A DNA stretch of 64,000 nucleotides from Paenibacillus sp. JJ-223 (lineage in GTDB: Bacteria > Bacillota > Bacilli > Paenibacillales > Paenibacillaceae): assembly GCF_927798175.1 (NCBI RefSeq), contig NZ_CAKMMP010000021.1:53028-117027 (forward strand). The letters are read 5' to 3'. The stretch's first letter is position 1. Each line of letters opens with the position of its first letter. This document shows positions 10,396 through 18,618 of this stretch, in pieces. The position numbers were made by a program, and so were the translations under genes. The notes below the pieces were generated by a model, which saw nothing but the letters and a program-made list of their open reading frames with translations, searched no databases and was not told the origin of the DNA.

Positions 10396-10660
10396 CCTAA
10401 TCCTCCAGCTATTCTAACTATAATCCCCTTTTCCTCTAAATATTTTCTCACTTTAGGATGAATCCCGTACTTGAAGCAATATTCAGCCTTAATCCGTTTT
10501 CTTCAGCATATTGTATTGTGGCTTGTAACTGTTTCTTCATTTTTTTATTGAGGAAATTATCTGGTTTAGTAATAACGGATGTTCATCTCTTGGCTTCAAT
10601 TACAGCATCTGAAGTAACACTAAAGACCGACTATGATTCTTTAATGCTCTTGTTTTATCA
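10362..10660 (-). pseudogene. Decayed C-terminal toxin domain, PD-(D/E)XK-like (Tox-REase type)
   Basis: No intact frame exists, but the minus strand reads as one protein if two or three lesions are repaired. Going downstream one finds DAVIEAK (a D...ExK nuclease-like motif), an in-frame TGA, then NFLNKKMKKQLQATIQYAEE and GLRLNIASSTG. A frameshift near 10460 is followed by IHPKVRKYLEEKGIIVRIAG, which runs into the immunity-like gene. A further frameshift lies upstream near 10630. The YAEENG...N.ASSTG...V..YLEEKG pattern is typical of C-terminal tips of polymorphic toxins with a restriction-endonuclease fold. The N-terminal part of the toxin is absent. The family assignment is inference from motifs; the broken reading frame is directly visible. 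Confidence 0.6.
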
Positions 10661-10809
10661 GATAATACATTTTTTCAGAAGTATGACCGCCTCTAGTAAA
10701 AAGCTATTACAACTATTATCGGCCAATTTGTGGTAGATTGCATCACCCTCCATATGAAAATCTGACCAGCGATAATTCAAAGCCATGTTTCTAAATGTTC
10801 TTGTTGTAG

Positions 10810-10932
10810 TATAATGACAGTAGTAGATAAAACGTTAAACTAAAAAAAGCCAGTGGGCTACCCACGGCGAGAGATTCATACGGAATGAAAAACCACCGGT
10901 TTTGGCGCCAACCTATCGCCGGTGGTTTTTCT
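10810..10932 (+). ncRNA. Candidate small RNA ending in a strong terminator
   Basis: A TATAAT hexamer at 10810-10815 is followed by about 110 non-coding bases. These contain a small GTGGG-CTA-CCCAC hairpin (near 10853-10865) and end in a long hairpin with a T-run at 10888-10930. No -35 box is convincing. The compact promoter-hairpin-terminator arrangement, with no open frame, resembles a small regulatory or antisense RNA. Function unknown. Confidence 0.35.
10888..10931 (+). terminator. Rho-independent terminator
   Basis: AAAACCACCGG pairs with CCGGTGGTTTT around a 19-base loop and is followed by T's. The A-run on the other arm means it could also terminate minus-strand transcripts. Confidence 0.75.
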
Positions 10933-11007
10933 TGTCTTTAGAATCTTCACCAAAAGATCAAACGACACAGTTTCACCCCCTTTTATCCAAGAAAGGAAGT
11001 GATCATC

Positions 11008-11328
11008 TTGCTCAAATACACACGTTTCATATTTCTACTAACTTTTCTGATCGTTGTACTTACAGCTTGTAATGAGTTATCAGAGAAAGAAAGAAATAAT
11101 TACTTTGAAAAGGCGATCCCGATCGGACAAAAGTATTTCATGACTCATTACGATACTGAAGTTGAATTCACTAGCTTTCAAATCAATACCCCAATGTCTT
11201 CAACCATGTTCTTACATGGATATACCAAAGATAAAAACCAATATGATGTTAGTCTTACCCTTGAGTTTCCTTCTCTTGAAGTAAAGTCTGCTGGCGGCCC
11301 TAGTGATTTCATCAAAAAACGTAAATAA
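11008..11328 (+). CDS. Small lipoprotein of unknown function
   Basis: A 106-residue protein starting at TTG (11008), chosen because AAAGGAAG lies eight bases upstream; a GTG at 10999 would overlap that ribosome site. The N-terminus is a lipoprotein signal peptide with lipobox VLTAC near residue 20, so it should be anchored on the outer face of the membrane. The mature part is a single small domain with a YFMTHYDTEVEFTS stretch, reminiscent of small lipoproteins near toxin loci, but no family is recognised. It stands alone, facing away from the decayed toxin. Confidence 0.6.
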   Translation: MLKYTRFIFLLTFLIVVLTACNELSEKERNNYFEKAIPIGQKYFMTHYDTEVEFTSFQINTPMSSTMFLHGYTKDKNQYDVSLTLEFPSLEVKSAGGPSDFIKKRK

Positions 11329-11398
11329 TAATATAATCCGACATAGATCAAACCGTTCGTGTTCCTCGTCATGTTGGAGATAGCCAGTGAAAGAATAA

Positions 11399-11441
11399 AT
11401 TTAAACTACCCGGGAGGATCGTTTATTTCCGGGGTTTAAAC
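11399..11441. repeat. Inverted repeat, possible terminator
   Basis: TTTAAAC and CCCGG arms are repeated in inverted order around about 15 bases. There is no clear T-run, so its terminator role is uncertain. Confidence 0.4.
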
Positions 11442-11558
11442 ATGTTTTCCACGTTCAAATAGGATCTGAATTCCTTTATATATCTGCTTACTGGGTGCGG
11501 GAATTTCTGATAGAGAGGAAACAAAAGTATTTGTAAGGAAAAGGTTAATTCAACGTGT

Positions 11559-11981
11559 TCACCTGTACTTACAATAGATCCCAATTAGTTTTTTATCTGA
11601 AAGGAGGAAAATCAAATTTTGACTTATGATCGAAACATTCACTTCATGGTTCTGGTCAATCCAAATCATGAATCCATCCTTTTGATGTGCGACAGTGACG
11701 TCGCTAGGTTGTGAATCGATTTTGAACAAAGGAACCCCTTTTACGGTTTCAACAAAGCTATGTTTTGGCCAAAAAGACTGCTCTGAAACCTTGGGGAAAA
11801 TGAGCTCAAGCTCCCCTAATTCTCCATTCGGTCCAAGCCATATCATCGCAGACTGTGCAAGTCGATATGGAACATAATCGTCAGACATCAAATTTGTTGT
11901 CACGTTATATGTGTTTACTTGATTGGAGTATTTTACTTCGCTCTCCATTTGGATGTCTCTTACTTCCAGTACCTGTATCAT
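11559..11981 (-). CDS. Hypothetical protein
   Basis: A 140-residue protein without signal peptide or membrane segment, with a GGTGAG ribosome site before the ATG at 11981. It contains a run of beta-strand-like segments (AMIWLGPNGELGELELIFP, then GFMIWIDQNHEVNVSI), which suggests a small beta-rich fold. No family is recognised. It sits among immunity-like genes on the same strand and could be another of them, but nothing in the sequence proves it. Confidence 0.5.
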   Translation of the reverse strand: MIQVLEVRDIQMESEVKYSNQVNTYNVTTNLMSDDYVPYRLAQSAMIWLGPNGELGELELIFPKVSEQSFWPKHSFVETVKGVPLFKIDSQPSDVTVAHQKDGFMIWIDQNHEVNVSIISQNLIFLLSDKKLIGIYCKYR

Positions 11982-12153
11982 TTTCTCACCATCCTGACGA
12001 ATTCACCTTTCTCTACGTCTTCCAATATAATCTCACTCGCTAATTATGTAACAAATGCACAGATGGAACCGTTTAGATTTATAAGCGATCAGTCATGCAA
12101 ATTTCCGGGGCTGAGGGCCTTAAATTTAATCTTTAATAAGGTGGATAGTAAAC

Positions 12154-12879
12154 ATGAGAAATAAAAAATGGTTTCTTGTCGCAGCGGCCGTTATCGCCCT
12201 AAGTGGCGCGTTTTACATGAACTCCATTTCTGCTGAAAGTCCTGCCCCATTAATCCAAGCTCAACTTGTTAAGGAAGGGGTGGCTATTTCTAAAATCACC
12301 ACTCAAGAAAGCTATTTAAAGTTGGAAATAAAATCAGCCTCTACCTTAGAAAAAGCAACCATAGACGATATTAAAGCCATCCGAACAATTCTGAACAAAG
12401 TAAGAAGTGGGGCTAATGGAACCTCACAAATCAAAAATGTTGATCTCACGATCATAGGGAAAAATGGTCAAACGATTTACAATGGTGTTTCTAATGACAT
12501 TACTCGAATACCCGATTTCTCATCTAAAATTGCAGGAACGCTCGATTCTGAATCAGTCCAGAACGCTATATATGGTGAATCGAAGGCAAACGGTGTGATT
12601 GTGGAATCGACAGAAGTTAAGGATAACGTTCTGGGTGGAAAAATGGCCTCGATCGTGCTCGCAGCGAAAATCTCAGAGGTGAATAGTCTGGTTCCTAAAA
12701 TGGAGCAATGGATCACAGCGCTTAATGATTCTGATGATATTGGAGTTTCTCAATATGAACTGACCATTAATGATAAGAGTGATCATTCCATCTTGTTATA
12801 TTTGACAACGGATTTAGTGTATCGTGATTTTTATTGGTGGCAGTCTCCGGAACTTGACGATGAAGGACCTTACTTTTAA
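12154..12879 (+). CDS. Secreted protein of unknown function
   Basis: A 241-residue protein with an N-terminal signal peptide (KKWFLVAAAVIALSGAFYM, cleavage probably near ISAES, residues 25-28), so exported. The mature part looks alpha/beta and has low cysteine content. AAGGTGG lies eight bases before the ATG. The C-terminus is unusually aromatic and acidic (FYWWQSPELDDEGPYF). No family is recognised and no neighbour on the same strand forms an operon with it. Confidence 0.6.
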   Translation: MRNKKWFLVAAAVIALSGAFYMNSISAESPAPLIQAQLVKEGVAISKITTQESYLKLEIKSASTLEKATIDDIKAIRTILNKVRSGANGTSQIKNVDLTIIGKNGQTIYNGVSNDITRIPDFSSKIAGTLDSESVQNAIYGESKANGVIVESTEVKDNVLGGKMASIVLAAKISEVNSLVPKMEQWITALNDSDDIGVSQYELTINDKSDHSILLYLTTDLVYRDFYWWQSPELDDEGPYF

Positions 12880-12959
12880 AAAAGCAAATTGTCTGTCCCC
12901 ACCCTGCCTCGCTTTCATTACGCTTGCGGTACATCGCTTCTGTTTTGCGACAATTCGGG

Positions 12960-13457
12960 TCATTGCCCTTTTTTGTTCAAACCATCCAGTGGAGCTTTAT
13001 CAAAAAATCGTTCGTACCATCCATTTAAAGGATATGTCCCACCGTTTTTGATCACTAGTTCACGTAGTGTAATACGAAAGACGCCTCCCCTTTCCAAAAG
13101 AGTAATTAAAGGGTCATATATGCTTATATATCGATGTACATCAGGATTTTTGTCTGCGTACCTTGCCAATTGCAGGTAATATTGCATCATTCTTTGGATG
13201 TTCTTATCTTCGGACAAAAATTGAACAACATCTGAATTGCAAAGTGCTGCTATCTCTATTTCTCCTTCGGAATCACCAAGTAAGTTAGCTACATTGGCGA
13301 GACCTGGCGGTTTAGGGGCAAGTTGTGTCTCTTTAAAAAAGCTAGCTAGCCGTCTCATAAATTCGTAGCCTACGTCCGCATCTTCTTTATTGGACACTGT
13401 ACCAACTAAACTCCAGTTTATATTATTCAATCTGAGAATGGCTTGATCCAGGTACAT
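12960..13457 (-). CDS. Immunity-like protein, paralogue of the gene at 18111-18602
   Basis: A 165-residue soluble protein. It aligns along its whole length with the protein at 18111-18602; shared blocks include RLNNI.WS.VGT, PKPPGL.N.A.LLGD.EGEIE and YDPLIT, about two thirds identical by eye. The paralogue lies directly behind the WXG100 toxin, so it is the probable cognate immunity protein, and this copy is an orphan. I start it at the ATG at 13457, behind GAGGTG; a GTG at 13466 is less well placed. It is the last gene of the minus-strand immunity run. The immunity role is inferred from the paralogue's position. Confidence 0.65.
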   Translation of the reverse strand: MYLDQAILRLNNINWSLVGTVSNKEDADVGYEFMRRLASFFKETQLAPKPPGLANVANLLGDSEGEIEIAALCNSDVVQFLSEDKNIQRMMQYYLQLARYADKNPDVHRYISIYDPLITLLERGGVFRITLRELVIKNGGTYPLNGWYERFFDKAPLDGLNKKGQ

Positions 13458-13502
13458 CTTTTTCACCTCGGACTAGTAATCCACCAAGAGCTTTCAGAAG
13501 TG

Positions 13503-14204
13503 TTATGTGCAATCACCCAACAACTTAGCTTGATCCAATCTCATTAGCTCCAAGATCAGCTTGTCCACATTTTTCAATTCTTCGTTGATGGTAGGTACAA
13601 TCCCTGCATTCTGTTCCTTCTCCAATTCAGCTCTCATTGTCAAAAGGTTTTGAAACAAATCGGCATACTGCGCCTCTTCCCCGTCCCAACCTCCGTCTTC
13701 GACAATACACTCGATTCCAGCCTTGAATTCTTCAGTTAAACATTGAAGCATGCAATGGATAGTCTCACTGTTGGTTTGCCTTTTATCATAGAATTGCGAG
13801 GTATTCAAGAATGTCAGATTTTCAATTTGATCATTACAGAACAATCCGCTTTCGGCATGGTACATGCATACCTCTTTCCTTTTATCAAGAATAGCGTATA
13901 TCTCTTTACAAAAAGATAAGGCAAAGAACACTGCATTTCGATCTCTGCTTGGTTGTACAAATATAGCTGTTTGCATCTGACGCTTCTTTGAATCTGCCAA
14001 GGAATCACGAGAAATGTCCAGCCAGATGTCCCTGATTTCTTCATTGTGTTCAAGAACGTAGTGGTTCACCCAGAGCCAACTGCCCGCACGTTCCATCCCC
14101 CAGTTCGATAGTTGATCTACAGCATTGAACTTGGACAACACGCCGCGCCATTTTTCAATATTTAGCTCTTCCTCCGTATAAATGACGATATTGGATCGAG
14201 ACAT
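13503..14204 (-). CDS. Hypothetical protein in the immunity-gene array
   Basis: A 233-residue soluble protein with a GGAGGG ribosome site before the ATG at 14204. It has no signal peptide, no membrane helix and no recognised domain; the C-terminal 40 residues look like a charged alpha-helix. The gene overlaps the end of the upstream gene by about 50 bases, so it is part of the same transcription unit. By position it is probably an immunity protein or accessory of the toxin locus; this is inference only. Confidence 0.55.
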   Translation of the reverse strand: MSRSNIVIYTEEELNIEKWRGVLSKFNAVDQLSNWGMERAGSWLWVNHYVLEHNEEIRDIWLDISRDSLADSKKRQMQTAIFVQPSRDRNAVFFALSFCKEIYAILDKRKEVCMYHAESGLFCNDQIENLTFLNTSQFYDKRQTNSETIHCMLQCLTEEFKAGIECIVEDGGWDGEEAQYADLFQNLLTMRAELEKEQNAGIVPTINEELKNVDKLILELMRLDQAKLLGDCT

Positions 14205-15075
14205 GACATGGCTCCCTCCGGGTCTGACAATCTGCCCTCTTAATCTTTATACACTTCAGAGTCAATGAATGTTGGACTAAAAAACGATCTTGCTCATTCA
14301 ATCTTCCATGAAGTTCGTTGAATTTATCGTTGGCATGTTGGTTATCCAACAACGCTAATGTCGCTAAAGCCACATGCCCTATTTGCCAAGGTCCGATAAA
14401 TTTATGATCTTCCAAACGTACGCTTAGTTCAGATAATCTTTCAATGATCCCCTGGTCACAATAATTTCTTTCGATCGCTTTGAACATGGCCATAACCACG
14501 ATTCTGTAACTGTAATTCTGCATGCAAAGGGCCAAAACTTCATTAGTAATGGTATCTTCGTCAAGCGCCTTTTCCAGTTCTTTGTTTGAAGGCAAATGGA
14601 TGTGAATGTTGGATTGGCGGTCCCGTAGAAGACCACGATAATTCTCGTTCAACCACTTCATATACACCTCGTTAAATAGAAACTGGCCATCTTTATGGAG
14701 AAATATCTCATCACCAGATACATGATGCAAAATGCCTTGTGCTTCGAACATTTCGAGGATCGCAAAGCAAATTTCATACATGATCCTATAAGCTGTCTCG
14801 TAATCTCCTGACGGATTCAGCTCAAAAGATACTGTCTCTTGATACTCAAAGTCCTCTTCCAGAAACATCGTTTCATAAGCATAGCCAGGATGATTCGTCG
14901 GTAAAATATTCGCAAAAATGCTTATGCTCAAGCCGATGTCTAAGATGATTTCTTCAACAACCTTTGAATCGATATATTTCACAGAATCACAAAATTCAAG
15001 CTGCTGCTTTTCCAAATAAATTTTCAAACGTACAACGTCAACTTTCTCTCCATTTATCTTCAAAGAGTATTCCAT
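14155..15075 (-). CDS. Hypothetical protein, possibly SitI3-like immunity protein
   Basis: A 306-residue protein beginning MEYSLKINGEKV, a start resembling SitI3-type immunity proteins, followed by an alpha/beta N-terminal half and a helical, repeat-like C-terminal half. AGGAGGG precedes the ATG. The last 25 residues are basic and read through the ribosome site of the next gene, so a late frameshift may have altered the natural C-terminus. It is in the same minus-strand run as the other immunity-like genes. The family resemblance is weak and based on the N-terminus only. Confidence 0.5.
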   Translation of the reverse strand: MEYSLKINGEKVDVVRLKIYLEKQQLEFCDSVKYIDSKVVEEIILDIGLSISIFANILPTNHPGYAYETMFLEEDFEYQETVSFELNPSGDYETAYRIMYEICFAILEMFEAQGILHHVSGDEIFLHKDGQFLFNEVYMKWLNENYRGLLRDRQSNIHIHLPSNKELEKALDEDTITNEVLALCMQNYSYRIVVMAMFKAIERNYCDQGIIERLSELSVRLEDHKFIGPWQIGHVALATLALLDNQHANDKFNELHGRLNEQDRFLVQHSLTLKCIKIKRADCQTRREPCHVSIQYRHLYGGRAKY

Positions 15076-15119
15076 GCATCCCTCCTGCGATCTTCAAGAA
15101 TATACAGAAACACTCTTGT

Positions 15120-15593
15120 TCACCAATCCCTTGGATTAACATAACACCAATGATCCACATCATTATCCCTAAGTTTGTTCAGATCGGCCAATGTGTAGAA
15201 CCAGTCTTCTTCGATCCAAACCGTAGCGGTGGGGAATTCATTGAGGAATGCATATAGAAATTTGAATAATAAATCTTCGTTGTCCACAAAATCGCCAGAA
15301 ACTAACGTTTTAAAATACTCTTGTGGGGGAGAATCCCAATCGAAATCGACAAGTTTATGTGGATACGGTTCATCAGCAATACCAAAACAAATTGGCCTAT
15401 CATAACTTTCATATAATGGAATATCGCTGACACAGTATTCGCAGTATTTTAATTTTCCGGCATCGTCTACTTTATTCAGGGTGTGGCTGTAGAACATTCC
15501 TTCGTTCGCGCATAACTCACCTAATCGAAGCAATAAATGGTTTATTTCAATGCTATTTCCGCTTTTGAAAAGGATGTGTGCAGAAATACCCAT
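15120..15593 (-). CDS. Immunity-like protein
   Basis: A 157-residue acidic protein. The ATG at 15593 (MGISAHIL) is preceded by AAGGAGGG, so the longer frame starting at 15641 is not needed. The C-terminal region (FLYAFLNEFP...VWIEEDWFYTLADLNKL) resembles the C-terminal end of the broken gene at 15666-17487 (VIAYFRDHPEDYLWFDDADW), so the two share a domain. No named family is recognised. Small size, acidity and position within the array behind the WXG100 toxin suggest an immunity protein. Confidence 0.58.
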   Translation of the reverse strand: MGISAHILFKSGNSIEINHLLLRLGELCANEGMFYSHTLNKVDDAGKLKYCEYCVSDIPLYESYDRPICFGIADEPYPHKLVDFDWDSPPQEYFKTLVSGDFVDNEDLLFKFLYAFLNEFPTATVWIEEDWFYTLADLNKLRDNDVDHWCYVNPRDW

Positions 15594-15818
15594 TTTTCCC
15601 TCCTTAGTAATAACAAGCACGCTTTCCCATTCATGATTCAATCGAAAGTTTAAACTCCGACATTCTCACACGATTTTCTCACTGGACCATAGCGGATTGT
15701 AAGGCATGTTACTTAACTTAATAAGGTCCTTAGCCGTATAACACCAATCCGCATCATCAAACCATAGGTAATCTTCAGGATGATCTCTAAAATACGCTAT
15801 AACAAAATGATAATTGAA

Positions 15819-15990
15819 CACTCCCACCACTTAGCTTTCGCTTGAAGTGGGGGATTCTTGGGTCATCGAACCTCTTGGTTCGAAGTGGACCAAGCGATCC
15901 CTGTGGTCCCCACAGTTCTCGAGCGATATGACGATCGATATGGCAACATCCTTAATGTTTCGGGCTGCATTGACATCCCGATCATGGAGG
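15819..15990 (-). ncRNA. Possible omega RNA at the tnpB 3' end
   Basis: In this family the guide RNA overlaps the tnpB 3' end and runs through the element's right end. Here only 12 bases separate the tnpB stop from the element end, and the terminal hairpin lies within the last coding bases. The upper limit is approximate; the call follows from the family, not from a recognised sequence. Confidence 0.4.
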
Positions 15991-17034
15991 GTCTGGCAGG
16001 ATGGACACACCCATTGCCGTACCGAAAGATCTTTCACCTCTCGGTGTAGCGCTCCGCATACATGGCAGGTTTGACTTGTCGGAGCAAACGTATTCGCAAT
16101 CTTGAGGGTGCGCCCGTACCATTCCGCTTTATACGTGAGCTGCCTTCTGAACTCACTCCAGGACGCATCGGCGATCGATTTGGCCAGCTTGTGATTCTTG
16201 AGCATGTTAGACACCTTTAAGTCCTAGGGTACTGATCGTTTGGTTTTCACGAATCAGCTTGGTGGACAGCTTGTGCAAAAAGTCATGGCGGATATTCGCC
16301 ATTCTTTCGTGGATCAGGGCGATCTTCCGTTTGGCTTTTTGCCAATTGGAACCGTCTTTCGTACGCCGGGCCATCCTCCGCTGCCAGCTCGCCAACTTCT
16401 TTTCATACCGGCTCCAGGCTTTCGGATGAGTATCCCGCATACCCTCGGAGGATACCGCAAACGTTTTAAGTCCCAGATCGATCCCTACCGACTTCTCGTT
16501 ATGCGGTAAGGGCTCGATCTCCACTTCACAAATGAGCGATACAAAATACTTCCCCGCGGCATTTCGCCGTACCGTAGCCGAGAGGATGCGTCCTTCACAG
16601 GGGCGAGAGTTTGCAAACCGCAGCCACCCCAGCTTGGGGAGCTTCAGCTTACTTCCATTCACAGTGATATTTCCATTGGTATATCGGGTCGTGTAACTTT
16701 GAACCGGATGTTTACGGTTTTTGAAACGTGGAGCCTGCGTCTGCTTCTTGAAAAAACGATCAAAGCTATCGGCTACATGCCGAACAGCCGATTGTAGGGC
16801 AATACTATCTGTTTTTTTCAACCAAGGATGTTCTTGCTTTAGATCTGGAAGCTGTGTTGCACAAGTATTGTACGACAAGCCCTTGCCGGTGGCGTCAAAC
16901 GTATCCTTCCATTGTCCCAGAAAATAGTTGAACACAAAACGGCAACATCCAAACATCTGATGGATTAGCTGCTGCTGTTCACGATTGGGGTAGATCCGAT
17001 ACTTGTATGCTTTATGGAAGAGCATGCCATACAC
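15831..17034 (-). pseudogene. tnpB: TnpB (RNA-guided nuclease of IS605 family), frameshifted
   Basis: Two overlapping frames (17034-16207 and 16214-15831) together read as one TnpB of about 400 residues. The first holds the helix-turn-helix start (KAYKYRIYPNREQQQLIHQ) and RuvC-I GIDLGLKTFAV. The second holds the zinc finger CHVC...CPSC and RuvC-III DRDVNAARN. The frames join at CTTAAAGGTG near 16212, where one extra A causes a stop. The RuvC-II block, normally an E before the LxV segment, reads TISTLGLKV: the catalytic Glu position appears to be Leu. The C-terminal tail after RuvC-III probably overlaps the guide (omega) RNA. Without frameshifting the protein is truncated. Confidence 0.85.
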
Positions 17035-17483
17035 CTGCGTTCCTTGCAGTTATTATAGCACATACGTTCGGTTTCGAATACAAAAAATGGCGATTCATCC
17101 CCCACCTAAAGCGACGCTTTTGAGGAGGGAGTCTTCTCGCCTTCAACGATAAACGCGTAGTCATCTTTAATATTTTAGATATCGATAGCCCAAAAATACT
17201 TTTCGTTTTGTGTTAGCCAAGTGAAGCTGTTGTCATATGAGTCTTCATTCACTGGATTAATATTAAATGTGAAGTACTTAAGATGCTCTTTGTTACCTGT
17301 ATTTAAAAATGCAGCCTCATCCACTTCCGATAACGTTCCTTCGCCAGATACAAAATCGACCATCGCTTGACTCCGTTCTTGTTAAAATGCAAAACATGCC
17401 TGCTTTCGTAGCGGCCTGTTTAAATGCTTCTAACGCATGTTCGGGAGAATAGTTCTCTATATTTTTCAAAAAAATGATCGAGC

Positions 17484-18023
17484 TCATTCTATAGGGTCTC
17501 CCTTAGGCAATTTGGAATAAAACTCCTCGCTAGCTTGTTCCACACGATCAAACCGATCTCCGATTTCAATATCGTTTACAAAATCGTGATAATGATTCAC
17601 GCGCTGGCTGCTCCAAAACTTGCGTTCATCAATAATTTCAGAAGCAGGACCGCTGATTTTGGCAGCAGATCGCGCAATTATAGCAGCTAATGCAAACTCG
17701 ACAGGTTCACGCTCCCCTTGTACCATGACTCCCATCCAAAATCCAGATTCCTCTTCGTCCACATAAGGAAGGGTCGGATCTAGATAAGTAAACGCCAATC
17801 CAACCTCGCTTTCCATCCCTCTAAATGCGACTGCATACGCTTGACTCTCCTCAAAAAGAGCAGTATCACCAAGATCAACTCTTTGCCCGCTTAAAACCTG
17901 TTTAATGGTGACTTCAGGAGTCGTCTCTACCTTTAAAAGTCTGACAGCTTCTTTGGATATCTCTTTTTTTAATGCATTCATATGAATGATTCTCGTCATT
18001 CTTACATCAAGATCTAGGGACAT
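17484..18023 (-). CDS. Immunity-like hypothetical protein
   Basis: A 179-residue acidic protein. The ATG at 18023 (MSLDLDVRM) lies behind GAAGGTG; an upstream ATG at 18044 is less well placed. It has no signal peptide or membrane segment and no recognised family. Its stop overlaps the ATG of the next, broken gene (ATGA), a typical translational coupling. It is the second gene behind the WXG100 toxin's immunity gene, and most likely a further immunity protein; function is inferred from position alone. Confidence 0.58.
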   Translation of the reverse strand: MSLDLDVRMTRIIHMNALKKEISKEAVRLLKVETTPEVTIKQVLSGQRVDLGDTALFEESQAYAVAFRGMESEVGLAFTYLDPTLPYVDEEESGFWMGVMVQGEREPVEFALAAIIARSAAKISGPASEIIDERKFWSSQRVNHYHDFVNDIEIGDRFDRVEQASEEFYSKLPKGDPIE

Positions 18024-18110
18024 ACGATCACCTTCGTAATACAAAATGATACCACCAGAAGAGAATCAAACTTCATTGGTGGTTTTCAAATTTTCTGACC
18101 ATTATCTATT

Positions 18111-18602
18111 TTATTTAAGGTTACTGATATCAAGTGGTGTTTTTTCAATAAATCGTTCGTACCATCCACTCAAAGGATATGACCCACCGTTTTTTACCAC
18201 AAATTCACGTAGTGTAATGCTAAATAATCCTTCACGTTCTATGATAGTGATTAAAGGATCATACACGGTCAAATATTGCTGTGCATCAGAATTTTTTTCT
18301 GCGTACCTCGCCAGTTGTAAATAATATTTAATCATTCTTTGTACGTTAGGATCTCCATTCAAAAATTGAATCGCTTCTGAGCTGCAGTATTCTGAAAGCT
18401 CGATTTCGCCTTCGGCATCGCCAAGTAAATCAGCTATGTTCGAAAGCCCCGGTGGCTTGGGTGTAAGTTGTCTCTCTTTAAAAAAGCAAGCTAACCGTCT
18501 CAAAAATTCATAGCCTAAGTCTGCATTTTCAATGTTGGCAGCCGTTCCTACTGAACTCCAATGTATATTATTCAATCTACTGATGGCTTTTTCCAAATGC
18601 AT
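18111..18602 (-). CDS. Probable cognate immunity protein of the WXG100 toxin
   Basis: A 163-residue soluble protein starting at the ATG at 18602 behind GAGGTGAAAGAG. A longer frame begins at 18728, inside the toxin gene, and is not needed. It starts 17 bases after the toxin's stop codon, the normal place for the matching immunity gene. It is closely related to the orphan at 12960-13457 (blocks GLSNIADLLGDAEGEIE and YLQLARYAEKN). No named Pfam-type domain is recognised. It probably acts in the cytoplasm by binding the toxin's C-terminal domain. Confidence 0.65.
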   Translation of the reverse strand: MHLEKAISRLNNIHWSSVGTAANIENADLGYEFLRRLACFFKERQLTPKPPGLSNIADLLGDAEGEIELSEYCSSEAIQFLNGDPNVQRMIKYYLQLARYAEKNSDAQQYLTVYDPLITIIEREGLFSITLREFVVKNGGSYPLSGWYERFIEKTPLDISNLK

Positions 18603-18618
18603 CTCTTTCACCTCAAAT

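Larger units (their letters stand above)
15819..17135 (-). mobile_element. IS605/IS1341-type element carrying only tnpB
   Basis: A 1317-bp insertion delimited by the host reading frame that resumes on both sides. It carries one broken tnpB gene and no tnpA transposase. The 3' end holds a hairpin with a CCCACCACTT...AAGTGGGGG stem (about 15822-15853). The other end has a GC-rich imperfect hairpin (about 17098-17128). There is no target duplication, as expected for IS200/IS605 elements. Exact ends are uncertain by a few bases. Confidence 0.75.
15666..17487 (-). pseudogene. Immunity-like gene broken by a frameshift, a stop and a tnpB element
   Basis: The ATG at 17487 overlaps the stop of the gene at 17484-18023 (ATGA). 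The frame runs for about 40 residues (IFLKNIENYSPEHALEAF...), shifts by one base near 17365, continues as VDFVSGEGTLSEVDEAAF, and meets an in-frame TAA at 17175 within FWAIDI*NIKDDYAFIVEGE. After the inserted element (15819-17135) the same frame resumes with FNYHFVIAYFRDHPEDYLWF and ends at TGA 15666. Joining GAG at 17136 to TTC at 15818 gives an uninterrupted frame across the insertion point, which strongly supports one original gene. The C-terminal domain resembles that of the 15120-15593 protein. Confidence 0.75.

Noticed and set aside
10658..10786. A 42-codon minus-strand frame upstream of the toxin remnant
   Set aside because: No ribosome site and no clear toxin homology; may be part of the decayed gene.
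15831..16214. A separate 127-residue gene downstream of tnpB
   Set aside because: It is the C-terminal part of TnpB (zinc finger and RuvC-III) displaced by a one-base shift.
16207..17034. A complete, functional TnpB
   Set aside because: The frame ends before the zinc finger and RuvC-III, and the RuvC-II Glu is not seen.
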